DNA of 64,000 nt from Caenimonas sp. SL110 (GTDB taxonomy: Bacteria > Pseudomonadota > Gammaproteobacteria > Burkholderiales > Burkholderiaceae_C). Within the stretch, counting starts at the first letter, position 1, and every line of letters begins with the position of its first letter. The DNA lies in NCBI RefSeq assembly GCF_001044395.1, contig NZ_JANU01000013.1, positions 1 to 64,000 of the forward strand, given 5' to 3'. Of the stretch, positions 41,300 to 49,784 are shown piece after piece. Below the pieces are notes generated by a model. The model searched no databases. It worked only from the letters and a program-made list of their open reading frames with translations, and had not been told where the DNA came from. The position numbers and the translations under genes are program-made.

Positions 41300-42115
41300 A
41301 TGTCAAATCTTCCAGCGCCCACGGGCACCGTCGATCGCGTCTTTCGCATCCTCGAAACCCTGGCTTCGCAGCCCGAAGGCATGGGGCTGGCGGCCATCGC
41401 CGACGAACTGGAGTTGCCGCGCAGCGCCTGCCACCGGCTGCTCGTCGAACTGGTGCGCTGCGGCTATGCGCGGCAGATTCGCGAGCAGGGCGACTATGCG
41501 TTGACGACCAAGTTGCCTGCGCTGGGACTGAGCTTTCTGGGCGGCGCCGGCATCATCGACATTGCGCAACCGGTGATCGACCAGCTGGCACTCGCATCCG
41601 GCGAGCTGGTGCGGCTTGCCCTGATCGATGGCGACCGGCTGACCTTTGTTGCCAAGGCACAGGGCGCGCGGTCGGGGCTGCGCTACGACCCCGACATGGG
41701 CATCGACGTGCGGCTGTCCTGCAGCGCGGCAGGGCACGCCTGGATGATGACGCTGTCAGAAGAGCGCGCGACGCAGCTTGTCGCGCAACAAGGCTTTGGC
41801 GAGCCGCGCAGCTATGGTCCGAAGGCGCCGACGACGTTCAGGGCGCTGATGAAGAAGCTCGACGAAGATCGCAAACGCGGCTTCAGCATGATCGATGAAA
41901 TGTATTCGCCCGGCATGACGGCCATGGCCGCACCGGTGATGCGGCGTGGACAGGAAACGATAGGCGTCATCACCATCGCAGGCCCCCGGCAACGACTGAC
42001 CGTGCCGCGCATGCAGGAGCTGGGGGCTCGCATTGTGTCGGCAGCTTCGCAGCTGGCGATGGCGAGTACCTCATCGCCCCTGTTCGCGCACAAGGGGCGC
42101 ATGGCGGGCCGCTAG
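41300..42115 (+). CDS. IclR family transcriptional regulator
   Basis: 271-residue regulator with an N-terminal winged helix (about residues 10-70: GTVDRVFRILETLASQPEGMGLAAIADELELPRSACHRLLVEL) and a C-terminal IclR effector domain ending VITIAGPRQRLTVPRMQELG. It is divergent from the dctP-aroQ unit with a 116-base gap and probably controls it; the effector would be a metabolite such as quinate, shikimate or protocatechuate. The gap holds ATTCC-containing half-site-like repeats, which I did not verify as operators. Confidence 0.85.
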   Translation: MSNLPAPTGTVDRVFRILETLASQPEGMGLAAIADELELPRSACHRLLVELVRCGYARQIREQGDYALTTKLPALGLSFLGGAGIIDIAQPVIDQLALASGELVRLALIDGDRLTFVAKAQGARSGLRYDPDMGIDVRLSCSAAGHAWMMTLSEERATQLVAQQGFGEPRSYGPKAPTTFRALMKKLDEDRKRGFSMIDEMYSPGMTAMAAPVMRRGQETIGVITIAGPRQRLTVPRMQELGARIVSAASQLAMASTSSPLFAHKGRMAGR

Positions 42116-42138
42116 CGTCGCCCCTCCTCACTCCAGCG

Positions 42139-43122
42139 TCACTCCAGCTTCACGTTGGCTGACTTCACCAGGTTCACCCAGAACTTCGCATCGTCAACCA
42201 GGAACCGGTCGAACTGTTCGGGTGAGCCCGACAGCGACACCTCGGTGCCTTCGCGAGCCAGCGCGGCCTTGACGGACGGCAACTGCATGGCGGCCACCGT
42301 GGCATCGTGGATCTTCTTCACGATCGCCGGCGGCGTGCCTGCGGGCACGAACATGCCGTACCAGAACTCCAGGTTGTAGTCGGGCAGGCCGGCCTCCTTC
42401 ATGCCGGGAAGGTCGGGCACCAGCGGCGAGCGTTCGCGGGTGCTCACGGCAATGGCGCGCAGGCGTCCGCTTGCTGCTGTCTGCGGCAGGACCGAGGGCG
42501 AGGTGCCGAAGGTCACCTGCGTATCGCCCGCCATCACCGACTGGATCGCGAGTGCGCCGCCGCGATAGGGCACATGGGTCATCTGAGCCCCGGTGAGCAT
42601 CGTGAAAAGCGCTGCGCCCAGGTGCGGCGCGGAGCCGTTGCCCGAGGTCGAGTAGTTGAGCTTGCCCGGGTCTTTCTTCGCGGCCGCGATGAGTTCGGGC
42701 ACCGTGCGAATGCCGGTCGATGGATTGACCGCCAGCACCAGCGGCGAAGTCGTCATCTTCGTCACCGCAGCCAGGTCGCGGGCGGTGTACGGGAGCTTGG
42801 GATTGAGCGCAGGGTTGACCGAGATGCTGCTCGGGCTGGCGATCAGCAGGGTGTAGCCATCGGCGGGTGCCTTGGCCACGATGTCGGCTGCGATGCTGGA
42901 TCCATTGCCGGGCTTGTTGTCCACGACGACGGGTTGGCCCAGGGCTTTGCTGAACGCATCGCTCATCGCGCGCGCCACATAGTCGGCGGCGCCGCCGGGT
43001 GCAAAGCCGATCACCAGGCGTATCGGTTTGTTCGGATAGGCGGCGGGCTGTGCCGACGCAGTGCCGCAAACCGCAGCGCCCAGAGTCAACGCAACTGCAA
43101 TGGCGAACTTCAGGTGTTTCAT
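42139..43122 (-). CDS. Bug-family tripartite tricarboxylate transporter substrate-binding protein
   Basis: 327-residue periplasmic binding protein with a signal (MKHLKFAIAVALTLGAAVCGTASA) and Bug blocks AYPNKPIRLVIGFAPGGAADYV, VVDNKPGNGSSIAADIVA, LNYSTSGNGSAPHLGAALF and HVPYRGGALAIQ. It is the last of seven genes in the MmgE/CaiB operon, 26 bases after the MDR gene. It is convergent with the IclR gene. It is one of two Bug proteins in this operon. Confidence 0.9.
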   Translation of the reverse strand: MKHLKFAIAVALTLGAAVCGTASAQPAAYPNKPIRLVIGFAPGGAADYVARAMSDAFSKALGQPVVVDNKPGNGSSIAADIVAKAPADGYTLLIASPSSISVNPALNPKLPYTARDLAAVTKMTTSPLVLAVNPSTGIRTVPELIAAAKKDPGKLNYSTSGNGSAPHLGAALFTMLTGAQMTHVPYRGGALAIQSVMAGDTQVTFGTSPSVLPQTAASGRLRAIAVSTRERSPLVPDLPGMKEAGLPDYNLEFWYGMFVPAGTPPAIVKKIHDATVAAMQLPSVKAALAREGTEVSLSGSPEQFDRFLVDDAKFWVNLVKSANVKLE

Positions 43123-43148
43123 CTTGTCTCCAGCTTGTGATGGAAAAT

Positions 43149-44135
43149 TCATGCGGCCGCCGGCATGCGCAGCACGATCTTGCCGATGTGCCCGGCCGCC
43201 TCCATCCGGGCCTTGGCTTGCGGCAGCTGCGCAAAGTCCATCACCGTGTCGATGTGGGGCTTGATGCGGCCCGAAGCAAAGAGCGGCAGCACTTCTTCGA
43301 TGAAACGCGGCACGGCAGCCGAGCGCTGCTCTTTCGTGCGCATCTTGTTGGAAACGCCAAAGACGACGAGGCGCTTTGCATGCAGTGCTTCAAGGTCGAT
43401 GTCGGCGTGGACAACGCCGTCAACGTAGCCCACCGTGGCAAGGCGGCCTTCAAATGCCATCGCGCGCACACTCTCGGCGAACACCGTGCCACCGACGGTA
43501 TTGACGACGAGGTTCACGCCTTTTTGATGGGTCGCCTCCATGACAGCCGGTGCGAAGTCGGGCTTGCGGGTGCACAGCGCAACGTCCAGTCCGAGCGGTT
43601 TGAGCTGCGCCAGTTTGTCTGCCGAGCCCGATGTGCCGATCACATGCGCGCCGAGCGCCTTGCCCAGCTGCAGGGACGCCACGCCGACACCTGAGGACAC
43701 GCCATTGACCAGCATCCAGTCACCGGCCTTCAGGCCGCCCTGCAACACCAGCATGTCGTAGGCGACCAGGAACACGAGCGGGATGCTCGCTGCCTCGATC
43801 ATCGACAGGCCCGCAGGAACCTGCATCGCCTCGGCCGATTCCATCAGGGCGTATTCGGCGAACGCGCCCGCACAACGGCCCATCACCTTGTCGCCCGGAT
43901 GGAAGCCGCTCACACCGGCACCCACAGACACCACTTCGCCCGCCCCCTCGCCGCCAATCGCTTTCCAGGTGCCGGGTGCGCCGTGCAGCCCGTGCCCGAG
44001 CAGGAACTCGCCGCGATTGAGCGACGTGGCGTGCATGCGCACCAGCAACTGGTTGGCGCCGGGCATCGGCTCGGGCCTGTCCCTCAATTCGAGCACCGTG
44101 TCGGTGTCGGTCATCTGCATCCAGTACGACTGCAT
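43149..44135 (-). CDS. Zinc-free MDR oxidoreductase (quinone oxidoreductase type)
   Basis: 328-residue medium-chain dehydrogenase/reductase. It has a GroES-like N domain (SLNRGEFLLGHG, IGGEGAGEVVSVGAG) and a Rossmann domain with VNGVSSGVGVASLQLGKALGAHVIGT (NADPH binding) and a VNTVGG motif. No cysteine/histidine zinc sites are seen. It probably reduces an alpha,beta-enoyl, quinone or keto intermediate. It follows the enoyl-CoA hydratase gene at 42 bases, with no TGA overlap. Confidence 0.8.
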   Translation of the reverse strand: MQSYWMQMTDTDTVLELRDRPEPMPGANQLLVRMHATSLNRGEFLLGHGLHGAPGTWKAIGGEGAGEVVSVGAGVSGFHPGDKVMGRCAGAFAEYALMESAEAMQVPAGLSMIEAASIPLVFLVAYDMLVLQGGLKAGDWMLVNGVSSGVGVASLQLGKALGAHVIGTSGSADKLAQLKPLGLDVALCTRKPDFAPAVMEATHQKGVNLVVNTVGGTVFAESVRAMAFEGRLATVGYVDGVVHADIDLEALHAKRLVVFGVSNKMRTKEQRSAAVPRFIEEVLPLFASGRIKPHIDTVMDFAQLPQAKARMEAAGHIGKIVLRMPAAA

Positions 44136-44177
44136 GTGCGTGTGTCCTTGTTGTTGTCGTCGTGAAGGTGACAGGCC

Positions 44178-44987
44178 TCAGCGGCCCTTGAACACCGGCT
44201 TGCGCTTTTGCATGAAGGCGGTGCGGCCTTCTGTGTAGTCCTCGCTTTCGAAGCAACCGCGAATCAGCGAGGTGCACAGCTCGCGGTCGAGGTCGGTCGA
44301 CGGCTTGAGGATCTCGCGCGTGATGGCCTTGGCCGCCATCACGGTGAGCGGCGCGTTCTCGGCCAGCGCCAAGGTGTACTGCGCCAGCAGCGAGTCCAGC
44401 GCCTCGGGTGCGCAGACGCGCGAGACGAGTCCCAGTGATAGTGCCTCGGATGCATCGATGCGGCGGGCGGTGAAGAACAGGTCTTTCGCCGCGCCCGGCC
44501 CGATCAGGTCCACCAGGTTCTTCATCGCAGAAAAGCGGTAGCCCAGGCCCAGACGTGCCGCCGGAATTGCAAACACCGAATCGCTGGCGGCGATGCGCAT
44601 GTCGCAGGCGATGGCGACATTCACGCCGCCGCCTATGCACCAGCCGCGTATGCAGGCGAGAGTCGGTTTGCTGAAGTCGTGGATGCCGGTCAGCGTGGCC
44701 TCGGCCATCGCTTCGTAATGCGTCACGGCCTCGCGCGCGGCGCGCATGTCCTCGAACTGCGAGATGTCGGCGCCCGACACGAACGCCTTTTCTCCGGCCC
44801 CCGAGAACACCACCAGCCGCACGCGGTCGTCATCCCGGGCCAGGGCCAGCAGGGGCGGCACGGCTTCCCACATATCGACCGACAGGGCGTTGTGCCGTAC
44901 CGGGTTGTTGAATCGGATGTGCAGGGTGCTGGCGTCCAGCCACGTCTGCACGCGCTCGGTTGTCGATGCGTAGGTTGGTTGTTCCAT
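44178..44987 (-). CDS. Enoyl-CoA hydratase/isomerase family protein
   Basis: 269-residue crotonase-fold protein. It has FVSGADISQFEDM (first oxyanion/CoA loop), IRGWCIGGGVNVAIACDMRIAASDS (second oxyanion loop), then the Glu-containing AARLGLGYR region and a C-terminal helix. It would hydrate or isomerise the CoA ester made by the CaiB transferase of the same operon. Start ATG 44987 overlaps the CaiB stop by one base (TGATG), so the two are translationally coupled. Confidence 0.85.
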   Translation of the reverse strand: MEQPTYASTTERVQTWLDASTLHIRFNNPVRHNALSVDMWEAVPPLLALARDDDRVRLVVFSGAGEKAFVSGADISQFEDMRAAREAVTHYEAMAEATLTGIHDFSKPTLACIRGWCIGGGVNVAIACDMRIAASDSVFAIPAARLGLGYRFSAMKNLVDLIGPGAAKDLFFTARRIDASEALSLGLVSRVCAPEALDSLLAQYTLALAENAPLTVMAAKAITREILKPSTDLDRELCTSLIRGCFESEDYTEGRTAFMQKRKPVFKGR

Positions 44988-46177
44988 CAATACACTCCCG
45001 CGGCTTTCATTCGCCGCAAATCGTCTGCGGAGATTCCGAGTTCTGCCAGGACTTCTTCGGTGTGCTCGCCGCGCAAGGGCGCCGAGCGCGCCACGGTGCT
45101 GGGCGTGCGTTCGAGTTGCATCGGTTGGCCGACCAGCTTTTGCGGGCCCAGGCGTGGTGAGACCACATCCTTGATCATGCCCAGGTGCGCGATCTGCGGC
45201 TCATCGAGTGCTTCGCGCATGTTGCTGATGAGGCCGCACGCCACGCCGCCTTCGTTGAACTGCGCGATCCAGTAACTGCGATCGTGCGCAGCGAGCCGCC
45301 GGTTGATCTCGGCGTTGAGCGAGTCGCGATTCACCGAGCGGCCTGCCTTGTCGTGATAGCGCGCATCGCTCACCCACTCGGGTGCGCCGAGGATTGCGCA
45401 AAAACGCTCCCAGATCTTCGAGCCGAAGACAGCGATGTTCATGTAGCCGTCGCGTGCCTTGTACACGCCAGTCGGAATGCTGGTCGGGTGGAAGTTGCCG
45501 GCCTGCGTGGCGACCTCGCCGTCAATCAGGTATCGCGAGGTCTGGAAATCCATCATGTAGACCATGGCCTCCAGCAGCGAGGTGTGCACCCATTGGCCCT
45601 TGCCCGACGCTTCACGCTCCAGCAATGCGACCAGGATGCCCTGCGCCGCGAAGATGCCGGCGCACAGGTCGGCAATCGGGATGCCGACACGCATCGGCTC
45701 ACCGTCGGGCGAACCTGTGACCGACATCAGCCCGCCCATGCCTTGCGCGATCTGGTCGAAGCCCGGTCGCTTTGCAAGCGGCCCGTCTTGCCCGAAGCCG
45801 GAGATGCTGGCATAGACCAGCCCTGGGTTGTCCTTTGACAGCGTCTCGTAGTCGATGCCCAGGCGGTGCTTCACATCGGGGCGGAAGTTCTCCACCACGA
45901 CATCTGCCTTGGCGATCAGGCGCTTGAGCGTCGCAATGCCTTCTGGCTCTTTCAGGTTGAGCGTGATCGAGCGCTTGTTGCGGTGCGTGTACTGGTAGTC
46001 GGAGCCGTCCTGTCCGCCCAGCGTGTCGTCGCCGCGCATGTGTTCGGGCATTTGCACCTGGATGACATCGGCGCCCCAGTCGGCGAGCTGGCGGCACGCG
46101 GTGGGTCCGGAGCGAACCTGCGTGAGGTCGATGACCCGAAAGCGTTGCAAGGCGGCGGATGCGGGCATGTGCGGCAT
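44987..46177 (-). CDS. CaiB/BaiF-type CoA-transferase
   Basis: 396-residue family III CoA-transferase. It has RVIDLTQVRSGPTACRQLADWGADVIQV, the catalytic Asp region of ENFRPDVKHRLGIDYETL, then SISGFGQDGPLAKRPGFDQIAQGMGG, GPWVHTSLLEAM-like and the C-terminal HTEEVLAELGISADDLRRMKAAG. It activates a carboxylic acid by CoA transfer. It follows the dehydrogenase gene by five bases and is coupled to the enoyl-CoA hydratase gene, implying a shared acyl-CoA intermediate. Confidence 0.9.
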   Translation of the reverse strand: MPHMPASAALQRFRVIDLTQVRSGPTACRQLADWGADVIQVQMPEHMRGDDTLGGQDGSDYQYTHRNKRSITLNLKEPEGIATLKRLIAKADVVVENFRPDVKHRLGIDYETLSKDNPGLVYASISGFGQDGPLAKRPGFDQIAQGMGGLMSVTGSPDGEPMRVGIPIADLCAGIFAAQGILVALLEREASGKGQWVHTSLLEAMVYMMDFQTSRYLIDGEVATQAGNFHPTSIPTGVYKARDGYMNIAVFGSKIWERFCAILGAPEWVSDARYHDKAGRSVNRDSLNAEINRRLAAHDRSYWIAQFNEGGVACGLISNMREALDEPQIAHLGMIKDVVSPRLGPQKLVGQPMQLERTPSTVARSAPLRGEHTEEVLAELGISADDLRRMKAAGVY

Positions 46178-46182
46178 GGGAT

Positions 46183-47262
46183 CTACTTTCGAAGGTTGCG
46201 CAACACGGCCTGCGTGAACGTTGCGGTGTTGCCCTTGCCGCGAATGTCGCCGGTGCGCGCGTCGGCATCGCCCAGGGCCTGCGTGATCGCCTGCGCCATC
46301 GAAGCGCCCATGCGCACCGCGCCCTCATTGCCCCGGCTGTGTCCGAGCCACTCGAACATCATGCGGGTCGATTCCATCATCGCGTACGGATTGGCAATGC
46401 CGCGCCCCGCGATGTCCGGCGCGGAGCCGTGCGTCGCCTGCGCCATCACCACATCGCCGTCGCCGATGCACAGGCCCGGCGCCATGCCCAGGCCGCCCAC
46501 CAGTCCGGCTGCTTCATCGGACAGGATGTCGCCGAACATGTTGGTGGTGACCACCACATCGAAGCTTTGCGGGTCGCGCACCAGGCGCATCGCGAAGGTG
46601 TCGACGATCACGTCGTCGACCAGCACGTCCGGGTATTCGGGCGCGAGCTTCTGGCATTCCTCCACGAACATGCCGCAACTCAGTTTGAAGACCGTGTCCT
46701 TGTGGATGTAGGTCAGGTGCTTGCGTCGTTGCCTGGCGAGCTCGAACGCGGCGCGCGCCACGCGGCGGCTGCCGGTGCGCGTGATGACGCGTACCGACAA
46801 GGTCACTTCATCATTGGGCCGGAACTCACCGCTGCCCATCAGCATGTTGCGGTCCGGCTGGAAGCCCTCGTTGTTCTCGCGCACGATGACCAGGTCGACG
46901 TTGTCGTGCAGGCAGCCGATGTCGGGATACGAGCGTGTCGGACGCACGTTGGCAAACAGGTTGAACTGCTTGCGAAGAATCGGGTGCGGGTTGATCGCGT
47001 TCGGACCTTTGGGATACGCGCGGTGGCCGATGGGGCCGAGGATCCAGCCGTCGAGCGTCTTGAGCGCCTCCAGCGTTTCAGGCGGCAGTGTGTGGCCGTG
47101 CGTCTGGAGTGCACGCGCGCCTATGGGCAGGGGCGTCCAGTCGATGGCGACGCCGTGCAGTTCGGCGGCAGCGCGGCTGATGTCCACCGAAACCGGAACG
47201 ATCTCGTGGCCGATGTCATCGCCATCGAGGATGCCGATGCGAAGTGCTTCTGTGTTGCTCAT
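46183..47262 (-). CDS. Tartrate/isopropylmalate-type beta-decarboxylating dehydrogenase
   Basis: 359-residue NAD-dependent enzyme of the isocitrate/isopropylmalate/tartrate dehydrogenase family. Landmarks are GILDGDDIGHEIVPVSV, RENNEGFQPDRN, SVRVITRTGSRRVARAAFELA, HKDTVFKLSCGMFVEECQ, VVTTNMFGDILSDEAAGLVGGLG and ATHGSAPDIAGRGIANPYA (adenosine site). It probably oxidises and decarboxylates a 2-hydroxy diacid. Position is second after the MmgE/PrpD gene, 13 bases away. Which diacid is unknown; a tartrate or isopropylmalate analogue is possible. Confidence 0.85.
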   Translation of the reverse strand: MSNTEALRIGILDGDDIGHEIVPVSVDISRAAAELHGVAIDWTPLPIGARALQTHGHTLPPETLEALKTLDGWILGPIGHRAYPKGPNAINPHPILRKQFNLFANVRPTRSYPDIGCLHDNVDLVIVRENNEGFQPDRNMLMGSGEFRPNDEVTLSVRVITRTGSRRVARAAFELARQRRKHLTYIHKDTVFKLSCGMFVEECQKLAPEYPDVLVDDVIVDTFAMRLVRDPQSFDVVVTTNMFGDILSDEAAGLVGGLGMAPGLCIGDGDVVMAQATHGSAPDIAGRGIANPYAMMESTRMMFEWLGHSRGNEGAVRMGASMAQAITQALGDADARTGDIRGKGNTATFTQAVLRNLRK

Positions 47263-47275
47263 GGGCTGCGTCGGT

Positions 47276-48646
47276 TCAGGGCCGGCACAGCGCCGTGAGT
47301 GCGCGCACATCGGCCAGGGTAGCGAGCGACCAGCACGACGCCGTGATGTCTTTCGCTTTCGCAGCGCCCAGTACCGGCTCGACGAGCGATATGAACTTGC
47401 CTTCCAGCTGCGAATCGCTCAAGGGGTTCTCCAGCGAGCCGATGGCGTGGTCCACCCGCACTTCGATGCTACGGCCATCTTTCAGTACCGCAGTCACGCG
47501 CACCGATGCCTCGTGGATCGAATCGTCCACCGTCGCCTGCACCTTGTCGCGCAGCGCCACGACGCGCGGATCGGTCACCACCGCATCGGCGAATTCGTCT
47601 TCACCTGCCTTGCCGTAGATGAGACCCACCGCGCAGCCGTGATACACGCTGAACTTTCCCTGCAGGCCGTCCCTGGGTGTCTTCTTGCCGGTGAGTTCGA
47701 GCACGAGGGAGTGCACCCGCAGTTCGATGCGCTCGACCTGGTCCGGTGTGATGCCTTTGTCCTTGAGCTGCACGCAGGCATCGATGCTCGGGTGGATCAC
47801 GATGCCGCACGCAAACGGCTTGTAGGTGTTGAACGAAATCTCGAAGCGCTCGCCGAGTTCGTCGGTGACTTCATGCCACGCGCGCTTGTCGGATGCCACT
47901 TGCACGAAGCCGCGCGGAGCCTCTATCGCTCGCGGGCTCGACGTGAAGCCCTTGCTCGCCATCAATGCGGACATCAATCCCGCACGCGCGGCGCCGCCCG
48001 GATGGAACGGCTTGGTCATCGTGCCGAATTGTTCGCGCAGTCCAACGGGCTGCGAGGCTGCGATGCCCAGCGCCATCGCGGTCTGCTGCTCGTTCAGGCC
48101 GAGCACGCGCGCGCAGCCGGCTGCCGCGCCGAGCATGCCGGTGGAGCCGGTGATGTGCCAGCCGCGGTCGTAGTGGTCGGGGTACATGGTGTTGCCGATG
48201 CGGCAGGCCACATCGATGCCCAGCACCAGCGCGTCGATGACCACGCGGCCTGCGATGCCCTGGTGCTCGGCCAGCGCCAGCACGGCAGAAGCCACGGGGC
48301 CGGCAGGATGGATGATGGTCTTGAGGTGCGTGTCGTCGAAGTCGAAGGTGTGCGAGGTGATGCCGTTGAGCAGCGCGGCGCTGCCCATGTCCACCTTCTC
48401 GCTGCGGCCCAGCACGCTGGCCTGTGCGGCCGGCTCCAGCATCTGCACGGCGGCCAGCGCCGCATCGGCGGCTTCATGGTGCGCGGCGCCGATCGCGCAG
48501 CCCAGCCAGTTGTAGAAGGTGCGATGCGCTTCGTGCTCGACAGCCTCGCTCCAGCCGCGCGAGGGATGCGTTGATGCGAACTTCGCCAGGATGCTGGTGA
48601 TGGGTGGCGCCGCCAGATCGGCGGGGACGTGGGTGTTGCGTGCCAA
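47276..48646 (-). CDS. MmgE/PrpD family protein
   Basis: 456-residue protein of the MmgE/PrpD superfamily, which includes 2-methylcitrate dehydratase, cis-aconitate decarboxylase and related hydro-lyases. It shows the FDFDDTHLKTIIHPAGPVASAVLALAE block, HITGSTGMLGAAAGCARVLGL and FKPFACGIVIHPSID-type (YKPFACGIVIHP) segments, typical of the family. It is downstream of a Bug gene and upstream of the dehydrogenase, so it probably acts first on the imported acid. Its substrate is not predictable from sequence. Confidence 0.85.
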   Translation of the reverse strand: MARNTHVPADLAAPPITSILAKFASTHPSRGWSEAVEHEAHRTFYNWLGCAIGAAHHEAADAALAAVQMLEPAAQASVLGRSEKVDMGSAALLNGITSHTFDFDDTHLKTIIHPAGPVASAVLALAEHQGIAGRVVIDALVLGIDVACRIGNTMYPDHYDRGWHITGSTGMLGAAAGCARVLGLNEQQTAMALGIAASQPVGLREQFGTMTKPFHPGGAARAGLMSALMASKGFTSSPRAIEAPRGFVQVASDKRAWHEVTDELGERFEISFNTYKPFACGIVIHPSIDACVQLKDKGITPDQVERIELRVHSLVLELTGKKTPRDGLQGKFSVYHGCAVGLIYGKAGEDEFADAVVTDPRVVALRDKVQATVDDSIHEASVRVTAVLKDGRSIEVRVDHAIGSLENPLSDSQLEGKFISLVEPVLGAAKAKDITASCWSLATLADVRALTALCRP

Positions 48647-48698
48647 GGGAATTCTTTCGAAAGGGTGTTCGTCGGTTGCCGGTCGTCGGTGGAGTGGA

Positions 48699-49676
48699 CT
48701 ACTCGTCCAGCTGGATCTTTCGCGCCTTCGCCAGCGCGGTCCAGCGCGTGATCTCGCTCTTGATGTACTGGCCGAACTGATCTGGCGACATGGGCCAGGG
48801 TTCCACCGCCTCGCCTGCGAGCTTCTCCGCGAGGTCGGGTGACTTCAGCACCGCGACCTGCGTTTCGTTCAGGCGCTTCACGATGTCCGCCGGCATGTTG
48901 GCCGGGCCGACCGAGCCATACCACTGCATCGCGTCGAACCCCTTGAAGCCGATCTCGTCCATCGTCGGCACATCCTTGAGCTGCGGGCTGCGCTGCTTGC
49001 CGGTGACGGCCAGTGCGCGCATGCGGCCCGAACGCAAATGCGGCAACGCAGCCGCAAGCCCCGGAAACATCGCCTGCGTCGAGCCGCCCAGCAGGTCGTT
49101 GATGGCAGGCGCAATGCCGCGGTAGGGAATGTGCAGCATGAACAGGCCCGTCTCCTGCTTGAACAGCTCCATCGTCAGGTGCGTGAGCGAGCCCGCGCCG
49201 GCCGAGCCGTAGTTGACCTTGCCCGGTTGGCGCTTGACGTAGTCGATGAATTCCTTGACGTTGGTGGCCGGCACGCTGGAATGAATGGCCAGCACATTGG
49301 GCGTCGCGCCGATCATGCCGATGGGCGTGAAGTCCTTGATCGCGTCATAGGTTACGCGCCGCGTGGCCGGCGTGGTTCCATGGGTTGCGACATAGCCCTG
49401 CAGCAGGGTGTAGCCGTCGGGCGCGGCGCGCGAAGTGAGCTGGCATGCGACCACGCCGCCACCGCCGCTCTGGTTGTCCACCGCGAAGCTCTGGCCCAGC
49501 AGCTTGCCCCAGCGGTCGGTGACGACGCGCGCGATCATGTCGTTGCCCCCGCCTGCGGCGACCGGCACGATGTAGCGAATGGGTTTGGCGGGCCATGCTT
49601 GCGCGTGCGCGAGTTGTCCGATCTGCGGGAGCGCAATGGCAGACGCGGCCGCCTGCAGCAGGTGTCGGCGTTTCAT
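48699..49676 (-). CDS. Bug-family tripartite tricarboxylate transporter substrate-binding protein
   Basis: 325-residue periplasmic binding protein with a signal (MKRRHLLQAAASAIALPQIGQLAHA) and Bug blocks WPAKPIRYIVPVAAGGGND, AVDNQSGGGGVVACQLTS, VNYGSAGAGSLTHLTMELF and HIPYRGIAPAINDLLGG. It is the first gene of the operon and is divergent from the LysR gene. The long open frame upstream to 50468 lies antisense to that LysR gene and is not used. Ligand: presumably the acid that the operon degrades. Confidence 0.9.
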   Translation of the reverse strand: MKRRHLLQAAASAIALPQIGQLAHAQAWPAKPIRYIVPVAAGGGNDMIARVVTDRWGKLLGQSFAVDNQSGGGGVVACQLTSRAAPDGYTLLQGYVATHGTTPATRRVTYDAIKDFTPIGMIGATPNVLAIHSSVPATNVKEFIDYVKRQPGKVNYGSAGAGSLTHLTMELFKQETGLFMLHIPYRGIAPAINDLLGGSTQAMFPGLAAALPHLRSGRMRALAVTGKQRSPQLKDVPTMDEIGFKGFDAMQWYGSVGPANMPADIVKRLNETQVAVLKSPDLAEKLAGEAVEPWPMSPDQFGQYIKSEITRWTALAKARKIQLDE

Positions 49677-49751
49677 GGGATGTCTCCTTCGTTGTGCGTG
49701 CGATGTTGACGCGCTCCCGGCGTGCTGTAAATTGCATCTTTCTGAATACTT

Positions 49752-49768
49752 GATGCACGAACTGCATG
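49752..49768. promoter_or_regulatory. LysR-type T-N11-A dyad
   Basis: ATGCA-CGAAC-TGCAT is a perfect 5-bp dyad (49753-49757 and 49763-49767) that contains T-N11-A, the core of LysR-family sites. It lies in the 108-base gap between the Bug operon and the LysR gene, close to the LysR start, as expected for a LysR recognition site that also autoregulates. Confidence 0.5.
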
Positions 49769-49784
49769 AATCGAAAGGGCCGCC

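Noticed and set aside
46721-48574. 617-codon plus-strand open frame
   Set aside because: It is antisense to the dehydrogenase and MmgE/PrpD genes and has Arg/His-rich random composition.
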